Below, piece after piece: positions 1-11,912 of a stretch of 64,000 nucleotides of DNA. The notes beneath the pieces were generated by a model. That model searched no databases, was not told the DNA's origin, and was given only the letters and a program-made list of their open reading frames with translations. A program made the position numbers and the translations under genes. The DNA is from Progne subis subis (lineage: Eukaryota > Chordata > Aves > Passeriformes > Hirundinidae): NCBI GenBank assembly GCA_022316685.1, contig JAKJHU010000030.1:6083058-6147057 (forward strand), read 5' to 3'. Within the stretch, counting starts at the first letter, position 1. Each line of letters begins with the position of its first letter.

Positions 1-1476
1 CTGCCTGAAGGAGCACAGGTTGAAATGCCTTGTGAAAGTACTTCTACCTTAAAGTACTTGCAATGAACTACCACAAAAAAATAGAGTTTATGTAAACTGT
101 GGATGCTCAATAAACTTGGCATCACATGCTCTATGAGACCTTTTCATGTAGAAGTAACATATTGAGACTATTAAAATAAATTAATTATTTCGTGTTTGCT
201 GAAAAGAACTGAATTTTCTGTGTCTGTAAGTCTGACGTGTTCTGTTACTTGGGTTGGCTTGAATGTCTAACAAGATGCAAATAAGTAAAATTAGCAAGTG
301 AATGTATCCACAGAGGTAAGTGCCAGCCCCTTGTGTGCTCTGAACTGGAGCGGCATTTGCCATCAGCCCTTTCTAAACCTTAGTGTGTGACTGGTAATAA
401 ACTCAATAGAGTGGCTGGGGTTACCAGCATGATCACAGTTTGCATAAATACAATTTTGCCTTTCCAGCTGAGGGCTTGTTTGTGCAACTTTGGCAGAAGT
501 GGTAGAAGAAGAAAGCATGTTGGCCTTTGCAGTTGATTGTGTAGTTAATGTCTTGGATGAGTTTCAGGACTAATCTAAGCAGGCAGCAGCCCAGAATAAT
601 TAGGGGTGGTGAAATTGCCCAGTTGATTATTTTGCATGCTGAGCTTGCTGTTGCTGCTGTAAGAGAGGTTAGTGTTTGGTGCAGTGGTTGCTGCTGAAGA
701 CAGTGAGAGGATGAGCTGAGTGTTTGCCTCAGGCTGCAGTGACAGCCATGGCCTGAAGGAAGCAGGGACAACAAACCTGGGCCTGAATCCTTAACCCTCA
801 CCTCCATCTCCTCTGCCTCCTTCCCCCAAAACACAGGACATCACTAGCCCTCATTCAGCTCTCTCTACAAAACTGAGAAACTTTCCTTTGGCTCTGTACA
901 TGTCTGCTAACATTTCTGGTCTCCCACAGAACAGAGCAGATCAAAGGATGAGTAGACGTCTTTCTAATTAATTTTATCAGATTATAATCTAAACAAGCAC
1001 ATTGGCCATCCTCCTTTTGTCTCTATAGATGTTACCTGTTATAAGGATGGGAATAATATGTGTCAAGGTAGCACTTTCACTGTTGCAGTGACAGAATGCT
1101 GCTTTATGGTTGGTGGGCCCTTAAAAAGAGGTTTTTCTTCTACAGAAAAATATTTTTTTATAAGTTATTGCTACTGACATCTATAATATCTACAGTCAAA
1201 ACCAGAAAATGAATTGATCACTGGAATATCAAACTGAAATAATGAATGACTCTTTTTCTTTCATACTCTATAACATCCTCAGAAGGTAAAAATATCCCCA
1301 CCTATTAAAGGGACTCTCACATGTGCAAATTGTTACTACTGGAGAAAAGGAGAGAGAATAAAATGAGGTGTTTTGACTCATTTATATTTGCTAACTTTAT
1401 TTCTTCAATTTAGGATTATAGCACTCTAAGAAAAAAACCCGAAAATATAAATAGGGGAACTCCATTCTCATTGGTG

Positions 1477-1541
1477 ATTATTATTATTATTATTATTAAT
1501 TTTTTGTTTGTTTGTTTGTTTGGTTTGGTTTGGTTTGGTTT
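1477..1541. repeat. Compound microsatellite (ATT)n, (GTTT)n, (GGTTT)n
   Basis: About seven ATT units run into GTTT tetramers and then GGTTT pentamers with no unique spacer. The stepwise change in unit length suggests mutation of one T-rich array. It lies in intron. Confidence 0.9.
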
Positions 1542-2973
1542 GCTGCAATAGGTACAGGAATATGGAAAAAAAATTTGAAAATAGGTAGGCTTTAATCTCC
1601 AGACTTTAGTCTGAGGCTATACTACTTACTCTGCTTTTCTCCTCTTTTCCTTTTGCTATCAGTCTGGTCAATATTGCTAACTATGTCTGAGTTTCTCATA
1701 TTAGTTATGATGGTGGTGATAGCAAGAAGTCAATTCAAAGGCTGGACAGTTTTGGAACTGGTTGTATAGAAGTAAAGAAAATGACAGAAAAGGAAATTGA
1801 ATGTGGTGAAGGAGAAAATGTAATAGTGATTGTGAGAGTATTCCTGAAGGCTGTTCCACCCTGCCAGCCACCTCACAGGTTTCTGGTCTGACCCAAATAG
1901 ATAACCAGCAAGAAGGGTGCCATCAGTAATGGTGAGTAAAGAAATCTGAAAGCAAAAGTTTTGTGTCCAGGATGACAAGTTGGGAGCTGCAGATCCCTGT
2001 TGGCCAGTAGTATCTCCACGTTGCTCTGTATTAGAGAAATCCAGGCTCTGCAGTCAGTGGGAGTTTTGTTCCTTTTTTAGGTATAGCCAAGTTTCGGTTT
2101 ATATGTTGAGAGGGGCATTATCATTGATTTTAAAACCATCAAAGTGTGTTTCTTACATTTAACTTTAAAATAAATTTATATTTTAAATGTGTATTTGAGG
2201 AGTTTGGACAAAAACCTAGACAATGAGATTATTTTCTCTTGAATTAATCTGGTCAGAATATTTTTGGCTTCCCTGAATTTAGTAGGAAATCTCTCATACA
2301 TCAATTGGAGTGAGGATTTCTGTTTTAATTACAAAAAATTAATCCAGTTAACTTAAGCACTTTCAAGGTAACCTATTTTAACAAATGCAAATGCTCAGCC
2401 ACTTTCTTGCAAAGACTAATTTTTGCACACTAAATTTTTCTGCTAGAAGCCAATAGAAGCTGAATACGACAGTTTGTGTAAGTTTTAAGTGGCCATTTGA
2501 CTCAATTTTCTTAAGAAATCTTCTTGGGTAAAACAACAGAAAAATTAAAAGTGGTAGAAAATTTTAATATCAGGCACAAGCATGAATGAAAAAAATATTG
2601 TTAAGTAATAAATATTTAAATATCTGACTTGGAAGCAAGTCCACATTTATGTGGAGGACCTGTAAAATACCTGCCACAAATTCTGCTTGGCGTATACTAC
2701 AAAACTTTAAAAAAGAAATAAAGAAGAAAGTGTTTTCCTTGCTTCAGCACTTTCAATAACAGTATTTATATTTTCCTAATTTTTCTTTGGAAAAGGTCTT
2801 GAAAGTCAAACCTGATTTTCCTGAGAACCATAATTTAGAATTAAATATTTGTTGTCTTCAAGAAAAGTCTGAAGTATTTTCTTTAAGAGGAACCCAAATC
2901 TATGATTAATTATTAGTATGTTACATTTTTGCTATGATAATGTGTTGGCATACCAGATAAAGTCTTTTTTCAA

Positions 2974-3040
2974 ATGTGCAGATGTGCAGATGTGACTAAG
3001 TAAAGCACTTACACATCTGCTGTGAAAATCATCTGTGCAT
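2974..3040 (+). other. Nested inverted repeat (hairpin-forming)
   Basis: GCAGATGTG (2986-2994) is exactly complementary to CACATCTGC (3012-3020). Inside it TAAGT pairs with ACTTA around a 5-nt loop, leaving a 2-nt bulge. Outside, ATGTGCAGAT and ATCTGTGCAT pair imperfectly. Function is unknown. Confidence 0.55.
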
Positions 3041-3695
3041 AATTATTAATTGCATCTGTGCCAAGACTGCAATGTTTTTGCAAAGCTCTGCCTCATCACT
3101 GATTGAAATTTTTAGCCTTCTTTCCAAATATATTGATAGTATTTGAGGAGGTGTTGGAATTACATCTATACAAATACTTCAATATGAAGGCTGGTGATCT
3201 TGATGATTTTCTGAAAGTTTCTTTTTGTGAGTTTCTTTTTATTTTTATAGTTTTATTTCTATATTTAGAAAAAAGTATCATCATGAATGTAGTTTCAGCA
3301 CTGCAAAAGGGAAGTGTATTGGTGGAAGAGTAATATTCAAGCCGTGGAAATTCTGACTGGCGGTGGATAGCAGATGGACTACTGAAGTCCAGGGTTAAAG
3401 TATCTCTCTGATAAGAAGGTTGTAAGGATTACATCTTTTTATAGCATCACACATATGACTAAGCAGTAAAAAGCATGTCATCTACATTCTTTTTTCTAAA
3501 CTAGGTTGTGCTGTAAAACTTGATTTGTGTCAAGATATGATGCAGGATTGTCATGCAGTTGAAAACTGTGCATATGTCATGTTTTACTTCCATGATGTGC
3601 ATTCCTTATGGAATAAAAGGTTCACAGTCTGCATAAATTGCAGAAGAGAAAAAGTGTAAGTCATGTGTTGCTTTTAGTCAAATGCTTCATCTAGG

Positions 3696-3719
3696 AAAAA
3701 AAAAAAAAAAAAAAAAAAA
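3696..3719. repeat. Poly-A tract (24 A)
   Basis: Uninterrupted run of 24 A in intron. No retroposon body is recognisable upstream, so I call it a simple homopolymer. Confidence 0.9.
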
Positions 3720-5929
3720 GTGTTTTGGCACTACAAGATCTTATGTATTATAAAGCTAAGATAATGTGATTTCAGAATTTAAATTTTTAATACTATGCTC
3801 AGGTAAAGTGACAATAAAATATTGTGTTTAATCCAAATTAACCTCAAGGTTTTCTGTCCCAGATTTTATTTTTTACAGTTGTAGATATTTATAAGTACAG
3901 AGAGTTTAATTTTTCATAATTAGCTTCTTGAGTAAACATATTAGTAAAAAACCTACACATACTTATCTTTTGTTTGACATTACTCACATTTGCTGAAGGA
4001 GTTCATTGGAGATGGAATGTTCTCCTAAGCCAGTGAGGGGAACAATTCAACACATTATTGAAGAATTGAAAGGAAAATACAAGCATTATAATGTAGTGTT
4101 TATTCACTGAGGTGAACTTCAAAGAGCAGACCTGTTAGCTGTGCCCTTCTTACTATGCTATAATTTCTCTGAGTGATAATGATTTTCTCTGTGAATGCAG
4201 CTTGTGCAGACTTGCCACACTTGCAAATGTGTAACAGTTATAAACTGCTGAAAAGAGATGGGGGATATAACTGAAAACTGAGAAACAAAACTCCTTAGTG
4301 GCTTTGCAAAGTCTGTAGGTAAACCAGAGTTTGTTGAGTGCTTCTGAAGAAAGTCTATACTATTGGGTGTATCTACGATGTGGAAGTCTTTTGTCAGTGA
4401 AAAATTATTCATTTTTCCCCTGTGTTTACTTTTTATGTCCCATGACATCAATAAACAATCATCTGCCCTACAAAAGCCCCATAATCCTCTAATTCAAGTC
4501 TCTGGGATTAGCCACCTTTTATCCAAACATATTTCTGTGTGTAGTCTTTAGTCTTTTTCATGTTCTGGCCTTTTTTCCCCTGTTAGTCTTGGTTAAAGCA
4601 TCGCCCTTGAAGAACAGAGGCTTTTATGTAATAGCTGCCTTGGAAGATGTAAGCACCACCATTAAAATATTTTTCAGTTTTTCTTCTATTAATATTTTTA
4701 CTTCTTAGTGAACAGAGAAACCAGGGCTTTTGTTTGAGGGAAAGAAGGCAGCTGTTTGTGACTTAATTAAATTTCAAAAACATCATTTTGACACAGGATA
4801 AGGTTGGCTCAAACAAAATAATCATACTCACAAAAGAAATGAAATCAGGAAACAAACAACTTAGGAAGTTTATATTATGGATAAAAATTTACGTTGGTTT
4901 CCTTGCAATTTGTTCACAGTGAATTCATTCCCATGGCATTTTGGTGGTAAAACACTTGACAAGTAATTTCTTAACAGTGATGGTTCAATGATATGAAAAA
5001 ATATGGATAATGAGGTATTCAGAAAGTATCTGACAACCTGAGGAGTCAGAGTCATAGAGCAGGATCTATCTTTGGTTTTTCTGGCACCCTAATAAAGAAA
5101 GGAAGATAAAGCATTTGGAACAGAGAGCTGAGAGAAGGAAAAAAATAATAGTGGCAGCAAGGAAAAGGGAGAAAAATAGAACAGCAAGAGGCATTTGCAA
5201 CAGAGAACTGGGACACAGGGCTGATGAAGGTCTGTGCAGTAGGATAGGAGGGCAGTAAATCCGGGCTAACACCCTAGATTCGCACATAAGTCCAGAGAAT
5301 TGCAGTGCAGCAAACAGAGCGATCATGAAGATAATGCCTGTCACTTGACACGAGTGGGACTGATAAAATGGCTAAAAGCATTTCTAATGCAAATCCTCCA
5401 AGTTCTCTCATGGCTGCTCACTGCACCGCCCTTGTAAAAGATAATTCAAATGATCTGTTTCTGGAACTTTGTATCTTTTATTGCAATTTCAGCTTCTTGA
5501 AACAGCTGTTCTGTTCCTGAAGTTCAATGATGGTTTGGTCAACAAACAGGATGAGATGACACAAGTTTTGGAAGAGAAAGCGAATTGTAGTGGAGCTGAG
5601 GCATATTTTCTACTCTGAACATTTATCCTCTCGCGTGTGTGTATCAGATCAAAATAATCCCACTGCCTGCTCAGCAATTGAAAAAGAGATACAAATAAGC
5701 AGTTCTGCATACAAAGAAAGTAAATGCATACTTCACTTCCTTTCTTCTTTCTTTTTGACTTCTGAATGATAAATTTTGAGAGTATTCATGAAGCAAAATT
5801 TGGAGTTTATTTCCCTTCAAGACTGTTAGATTCTATACTCTTAAGTAAATCTATACAAACTTCCACTCTTTTGTTCTTCCTTACCTAATCTTTCTAATTT
5901 GAAATAGTTTGTGAATGAGATGTGGGATG

Positions 5930-6832
5930 CAGTGTACTCTCACAAGTCTGCAGACAGCAACAAGCTGAGTGGTGTTGTTGGAACACTTGAAGGATGGGAT
6001 GCCACCCAGAGGGACCTGGACAAGCTCAAGAAGAGGTCCATAGGAAGGAGCATCCTGAAGTTTGACCAAGACAAATCCTGGTGCTGCACCTGGATCAATC
6101 CAGGCTTGGGATGAACAGATTTAGAGCAGACCTGCCCAGAAGGACTTGGAGGTGCTGGTGGGTGAGAGGATGGATATGACCCAGCCACAAGCCCTCACAG
6201 CCCAGAAAGCCAAATATGTCCTGGCTGCATCAAAAGCAGCATGGGTAGCAGGGCCAGGGAGGGGATTCTGCCCCTCTGCTCTGCTCTGCTAAGACCCTAC
6301 CTGCAGTGCTGCATCCAGCGCTGGGCATCCCAAAGTGAGAAGGATGTGGACCTGTTGGAGAAAGTCCAGAGGAGGCCACAAAGATGATCAGAGAACTGAA
6401 GCACTTCTCTTGTGGAGAGAGGCTGAGAGAATTGGGGCTGCTCAGCCTGGAGTAGAGAAGGCACTGGGGAGACCTTAGAGCACTTTCCAGAACCTAAAAG
6501 AGGCCTACAGGAAAGATGGAGATGGATTTTCTTACAAGGGCATGTAGTGATAGAACAAGAAGGAATGATTTTAAAGGAGAAGAGGATAGTTTTAAACTAG
6601 ATATGAGGAAGACAGGTTTTAAAAAGAGGGTGGTAAAATACTAGCAGAGGATGCCCAGACATGTGGTAGAGGTGAGTGGGGATCCCTGGAAACTTTCAAG
6701 GTCCAGTGGACTGGGGCTCTGAACAACCTGGCACAGTAGAAAATATCCTTGCCCAGTGCAGTGGGGTTAGAGTAGGAGTTTTAAAGATCCCTTACAAACC
6801 AAATTATTCTATCAATCTTTAGGTTTCTATTT
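5930..6832 (+). mobile_element. CR1 LINE fragment, older diverged copy, 3' half
   Basis: This is the C-terminal reverse-transcriptase part and 3' end of a CR1 retrotransposon in sense orientation to RIMS2. Recognisable CR1 blocks appear in order: the 'AGCAACAAGCTGAGTGG' region, 'GGGACCTGGACAAGCTCAAG', 'CTGCATCAAAAGCAGC', 'GGACCTGTTGGAGAAAGTCC', 'GGGGCTGCTCAGCCTGG' and the terminal 'CAAATTATTCTAT' remnant. Stops and frameshifts break the coding frame throughout, so it is non-functional. It is 5'-truncated, as most avian CR1 copies are, and is more decayed than the copy at 33080, so it is probably older. The left edge is approximate. Confidence 0.92.
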
Positions 6833-7818
6833 TTAAAGTACTCTGAGATTAAAGGGAGAAATTTGCTATAAGGGTTGATAAAGAAAATAGGCAAGTATGT
6901 GACAGTGGCCCTGGTGATGCTGTAAATCCATGTTGCATGCTACCAAGATTTTAAAACAATTTTTTTTACTATATGACATGAGTCTATTATACCAGAGAGA
7001 TTTATCTGTTAAGGCCGTCATTGCAATATGAATATTTTTTTATTATTTCAAAAGAAAAAAAATTACTGTCATCAGTAAATTCACTGAGCATCCAGAAAAA
7101 TCCAAGGTTTTAAAAATGTTTCCTAAACAGTCAAGTCACTAGAAAAAAATGCAGATTGTATACTATGCAATAATCTAAGCTTGCCATACACTTCGACTTG
7201 TTTTGCTTACATCTCTACATTATTACACAGAACTCACAACTGAAGAAATAGAAGGTAGAGACAAAGCAGAGAACTTAGCACAACCAAAGTGTTTGCCATT
7301 TCTTATTAATTTGTTTTGTGACTGTCATGATTTATAACAAAAATTGTTTTCATATATAACTCATTATGTTACTCTTAGTGGTGAGTCCTATTATTATTTG
7401 ATTTATATGCAAATTTATAAGTAAATTAAAACATGGGGAACAAATAAACTATGAAGTTACTTTCTCATTCAGTGTACAAACTCAGAAAAGCAAAGTGTTC
7501 ATGCATCTTATGAGACTTGTATTTTTAGCACAATATAGTTGTTTAATACTAGTTGTATTATTCCTTCTTTAGCCACAGCTGAAAGTGTTTTATGTCCTCT
7601 GAAAGATGACTTATAATTGGTGTCTCAGTGAAAAGAGCTGCCATCCCTGTCCAATCTCTTCACTCCACTAATCTTTAGCTGTGCTTCTTGTAAATACCCC
7701 AGAGATCTGGGAAAAGAAGATGGTTTATTTCTCAGTTCCAAACTTCAGAAAAGTTCTGCTTGCAAAGCAAGTTCCAGTTGGAGTTGTACAAGCTTGAAGA
7801 GGCACTTGAGGTACAGGC

Positions 7819-7892
7819 TGATTTTCCTGTGGAAACAGTGCCACATACTGCCTTTTAAACTTGCAGTATGGGCACATTTCATCCAGAAATCA
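7819..7892 (+). other. Long imperfect hairpin, pre-miRNA-like
   Basis: Arms pair through about 26 base pairs. TGATTT pairs with AAATCA, CTG with CAG, GAAA with TTTC, GTGCC with GGCAC, and CATACTGC with GCAGTATG. Bulges of 1-2 nt and short internal loops separate the helices, and the terminal loop is 11 nt. Size and shape are near the lower range of a microRNA precursor, and it lies in the sense orientation of the host intron. It could equally be a relic of a palindromic DNA transposon. I do not recognise a known microRNA. Confidence 0.5.
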
Positions 7893-10800
7893 CCGAGACT
7901 TCAGTTTGGAGCTCCATGTTTTTATAGTTCCTTTCAGCTGAGCAATGACTGGAAATTTTAGTTCTATTTATGATGTTCATTGGCAACTTTTGCTTTTTGT
8001 CTGGGCAAAGGTGACTTTCTGAAGTTCTTGTTTTGAAAGTTATGAGTTATATGAGTTTCCACTTATGCCAGCTCCTAAGAAATTAGACGCTAGATGTCTT
8101 TTACCCAGCATCCTATTCAGGCACTTACAATGCTGCAAAGAAAATGGCTGAAAAGTACCAGCGATGGATAGTGGAAATCCAGCACGGCAAGTGAATGTGA
8201 TACTTAATGTTGGCATATTGAAAGCTCTTCATTAAAGTATGGAACTTGCTTTAGGGAAAGGTTTTAATATGCACACAAAGATACTTTTTGCCTGTAGTTG
8301 AGAAGCATTTCCACTGATAGGAAAGGGTACAACAATTGAATTTTCTTTTCAATTTGAAATGTTAATGTGTCCTGGTATCTGTTATCCTGGGTCATGAATA
8401 ATGAGCAAGGCAGAGCAAAGGGCAAAATATGCAAGTCATGAATTCAGAAGTCAGCTGAGAATTTTTCTATTTTCTTTGGAGGCATTTTTACAGATTATGA
8501 TTATCTTTTCTACTAAATATGAAGTTAATGCATACTCAAAGCTAGAAATCTAGTGAACTTTTTTATATCTCTAACTTACTCCATTGTTTCAGCAGCAAAC
8601 AATATCAAACAATATGGTAATATGAAATAATAGGAAATAAATTGCTAGGAATAAGTATTGAAACTGTATGATAATATTTGTGTTTGTTTATAATAATGTT
8701 GAAGCAGATATAATACTATCATTTTTCTTTATCAAGTGCATTGTGTTCTCCAGAGTGTGCACAATATAGTGCAGATTTTGGAGAAAGTTCTAATGAGAAA
8801 GAGGCTGGGGATTTATGTGCATTGTGTGCAGAAGGGCTAAATAATGAAAACAGTTGATGTAGAGCTGATTCACAAAGCAGTATTCAACATCTGAAAAATG
8901 TGTATTGTTTTGCTACAAGCAGATCTTTTTCATGGTGAAGTTCTGGAACAATTCCATTAAATACAGCATTAGCTGCTTACAGAAAGACTAAAAATTTGTT
9001 AATTTTCACACAAGGCTTTTGCAACAATGCATGTTCCGGCATAGTATACCTCATGTGACCCTAGTCACCAAAGGTAAATTGTTTCAAGCTACAAAAAGGA
9101 TTGGACTTGACAGATGAAAGTGATGTATTACAATTTTTACTGTATTTTATAAATTAAAAAATGAGAATTTTGTATATGAAGGAACACATTTTTCCTCTCA
9201 ATTTTTAAAATTAAAGTGCATCCATGAATACATTCAGTGTATTTAATGTAGTGTAAATAATGGGCATACTTCTGTTTCAATGATCCTCATTTCTGTAATG
9301 TTAGCAGAAAGCAAACAAAAAAAAAAAATCTCCATCAACACTTATTAAAAGGGCTGTATCTATATTAAAAAAAGCCCACTATTTTCCTAAGCAGAAGAAA
9401 TAAACTCCTCCATAAATACAATGCGAGAAATGCAGATCAAGTTCTTTCTCACATCTGTATTTGGAGTTCAACCTGACAAAATTCTGTGTGATGTCAAATA
9501 TGGACTGAGAACAGTATTTAGATGTTGGTAAATACAACATAATAATTGCTAAGGTATAATTATTGTGGTTTTTTTTTTAATATTGGAATTAACAATACCT
9601 GAATTGAGTAAAAAAGTACATATGTATACTCCCAAGCATCATAGTTGTGATCACATTTATTATTTATTCTTTCATTTTATTTACACATAGACTAATTAAA
9701 TTTACATTAGATTTATGTGAAATAGCTGAACTAGGTGAATTTTTAATATAATTTCTTTCTCTTTTCCAAATTATCATACTAGAATGTGATTTAACTCAAA
9801 AGAAAACAAGAACTGTAAAGAAAAGCTTTTTAAGAAAGTTACTGGTGTAAAAAATTAAGGCTACTCTTGAAAACTAAATTCACAATGTGCCAAAATAAGA
9901 TTCTGCATATCAGCCAATTGAATCTAAACTCTGGGCATTCATCTTTTGAGAAGGTATTTGCTCCTTTGTGCACAGAATCAGAGCCCATCTCTCATTACTT
10001 CTTCCCTTAAACAACATTGTTGTGTTTCAGAATCATGTATGAATTAAAAAATTTGGGTAACTAGATTGCATGGTCAGATATAGTTTGCTTCCCGAAATAT
10101 TTGATTTGTACCAATCTCTTTTTACCCCATGGTCCTTTTTCAGCATCTGTCTTTTTCACTGTAGGAAATGGATGGCATCTGGAGAAATGAGACATATTTG
10201 TTCTTTTAATTCTTATTAAAAGAGGCTGGATTATTTTAAGTCTCCAATTTTTTAACGGTCCTTTGCAGAACACTCAGTGTTTGAATGGCTCACATTCATT
10301 CCTTTATCTCTGTAAGTGGAAGAAAGCTTTATTATCTTGGTTTTATGGACTGGAAATCAATGGATCACTGTCAGAACAAAGCTTAGCATTCAGATCCCTC
10401 TTATTTTGAGTACTTTGCTCATTGCTCTTTTGTAAAGAACTGAAGATCCACATTTCAGCTAACTACTTTTATAATGATTAGATTTCAGTTAGGGTCACTT
10501 GCTAAAATCTGGGTTCTGTTCAGGCTCAAAGCATTTAAACAAAGCAAAAGATCAAATCTTTTCTTGCATTCAGTTCACTTTCCTCTAACTGTCGGGAATG
10601 CTTCTTCAACTTTCTGTGTGACAGTCTTCTTCCTTCTTCTGGGTCTTGTGAAATTTGCAAAAGTCAAAATCTCTAAATCCTTAACCTGTGATATGTATTT
10701 AACTCTCCTCTATTAGCATTTGTTCATTCCTGTGCATTGACTTCATAACCTTTTTCTGTGTTCAAAGCTTTCCTGAATCTGCTCTTTTAATGACTAAACT

Positions 10801-11854
10801 CTTCTAGCAGATTAAGTAACCAAGGCATTGTTCGAGACTGGAGCTGGGAGCAGGGCCTGAAGTCTCCAGTGTGGAATGTCTGCCTTTGTTAGACAGTGTT
10901 TGAGGAAGAACAACCCACACCCGTACTTTCTCATGCTGTCTGCCTGCTAATTCTGATGGGTTCCTTTAAGCTAGGGAAAGAATTGCGCTCTTGACATCCA
11001 CCATACCTGGTTTGCTGGTTACACAACTGTTCTGAAGTGTTTTTTGCTGGAGTAGACAGCTTCCACAGAAGCTAAAAAGTGCATGAATCTTGCAGAGTCA
11101 ACTATTTTATTTTGCTTGTCTCAGATGATATAGCTCCTATTCCTCAGTGTACCCAAGCTGTCAAGATGAAGTCAGCGGTCATGTTGGTCTTCTGTTACAC
11201 TGTGGATTGGTAGCTCACAAGCTATGGCTTACTCCAAGGTGTCACTTGGAATGCTTCCTTGTCATGTTCAGGGACACTAAGAATGAAATATGAAAGCAGC
11301 AGCTGCCTGTGAGAAGACTATGGCATTGTACTGGCTCAGGAACTTTTTAATGGTTTGATACAAGTTGAGACAAGTAGCTGAGTAAAACTGTATACAAAGT
11401 TGTCTTGCTCTAGGATTGCACTCACCTATTTATTTAACTCCCATGTCTGATTACAGGATGTTGATTGCATGTGACAGAGCTTTTAGAAAGAAGTATAAAA
11501 GATTTTATGGTTGTAAGGGACACTTAAGTTACAGGCTTCAAAGGATCCTATTGAACTTCCATGCTCCCTAGGAAAAGGCAATCTCCAACTAGGTCCTTGG
11601 GGTGTGTAGTACCTGAACTTAAAGACAAAGTGCAGTGAAGTATTAGTTTTCCCCCATTGGAACACTTTTATACTTGGAAATATATGAAGGCTAGGAAATA
11701 ATGTATTTTTTTATTATGAAGTTTTGTTGCTTCTGACTTTACTTCAAGAAATAACAAATTCCTTATTATGCTTTTCTTATAAAAGAAAGGATGTTGCAAA
11801 AACAACCAAAGAAGAAAGTTACAATAAACGTCTTAATAACATAGTAATTTATGA

Positions 11855-11912
11855 AATTGAATGTTGGAACTAGAGGATCTTCCCATCCAAATCATTCTAT
11901 GATTCTAAGAAA
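11855..11912 (+). mobile_element. CR1 LINE 3'-tail fragment
   Basis: A short stretch resembling the end of CR1 3' UTR: 'TTGGAACTAGAGGATCTT' followed by 'CATCCAAATCATTCTATGATTCTAAG', including the CR1 octamer tail ATTCTATG/ATTCTA. It is extreme 5' truncation of an insertion in sense orientation. Confidence 0.75.

Noticed and set aside
5911..6188. Open frames on both strands around 6 kb
   Set aside because: They are decayed CR1 reverse-transcriptase sequence with in-frame stops shortly after.
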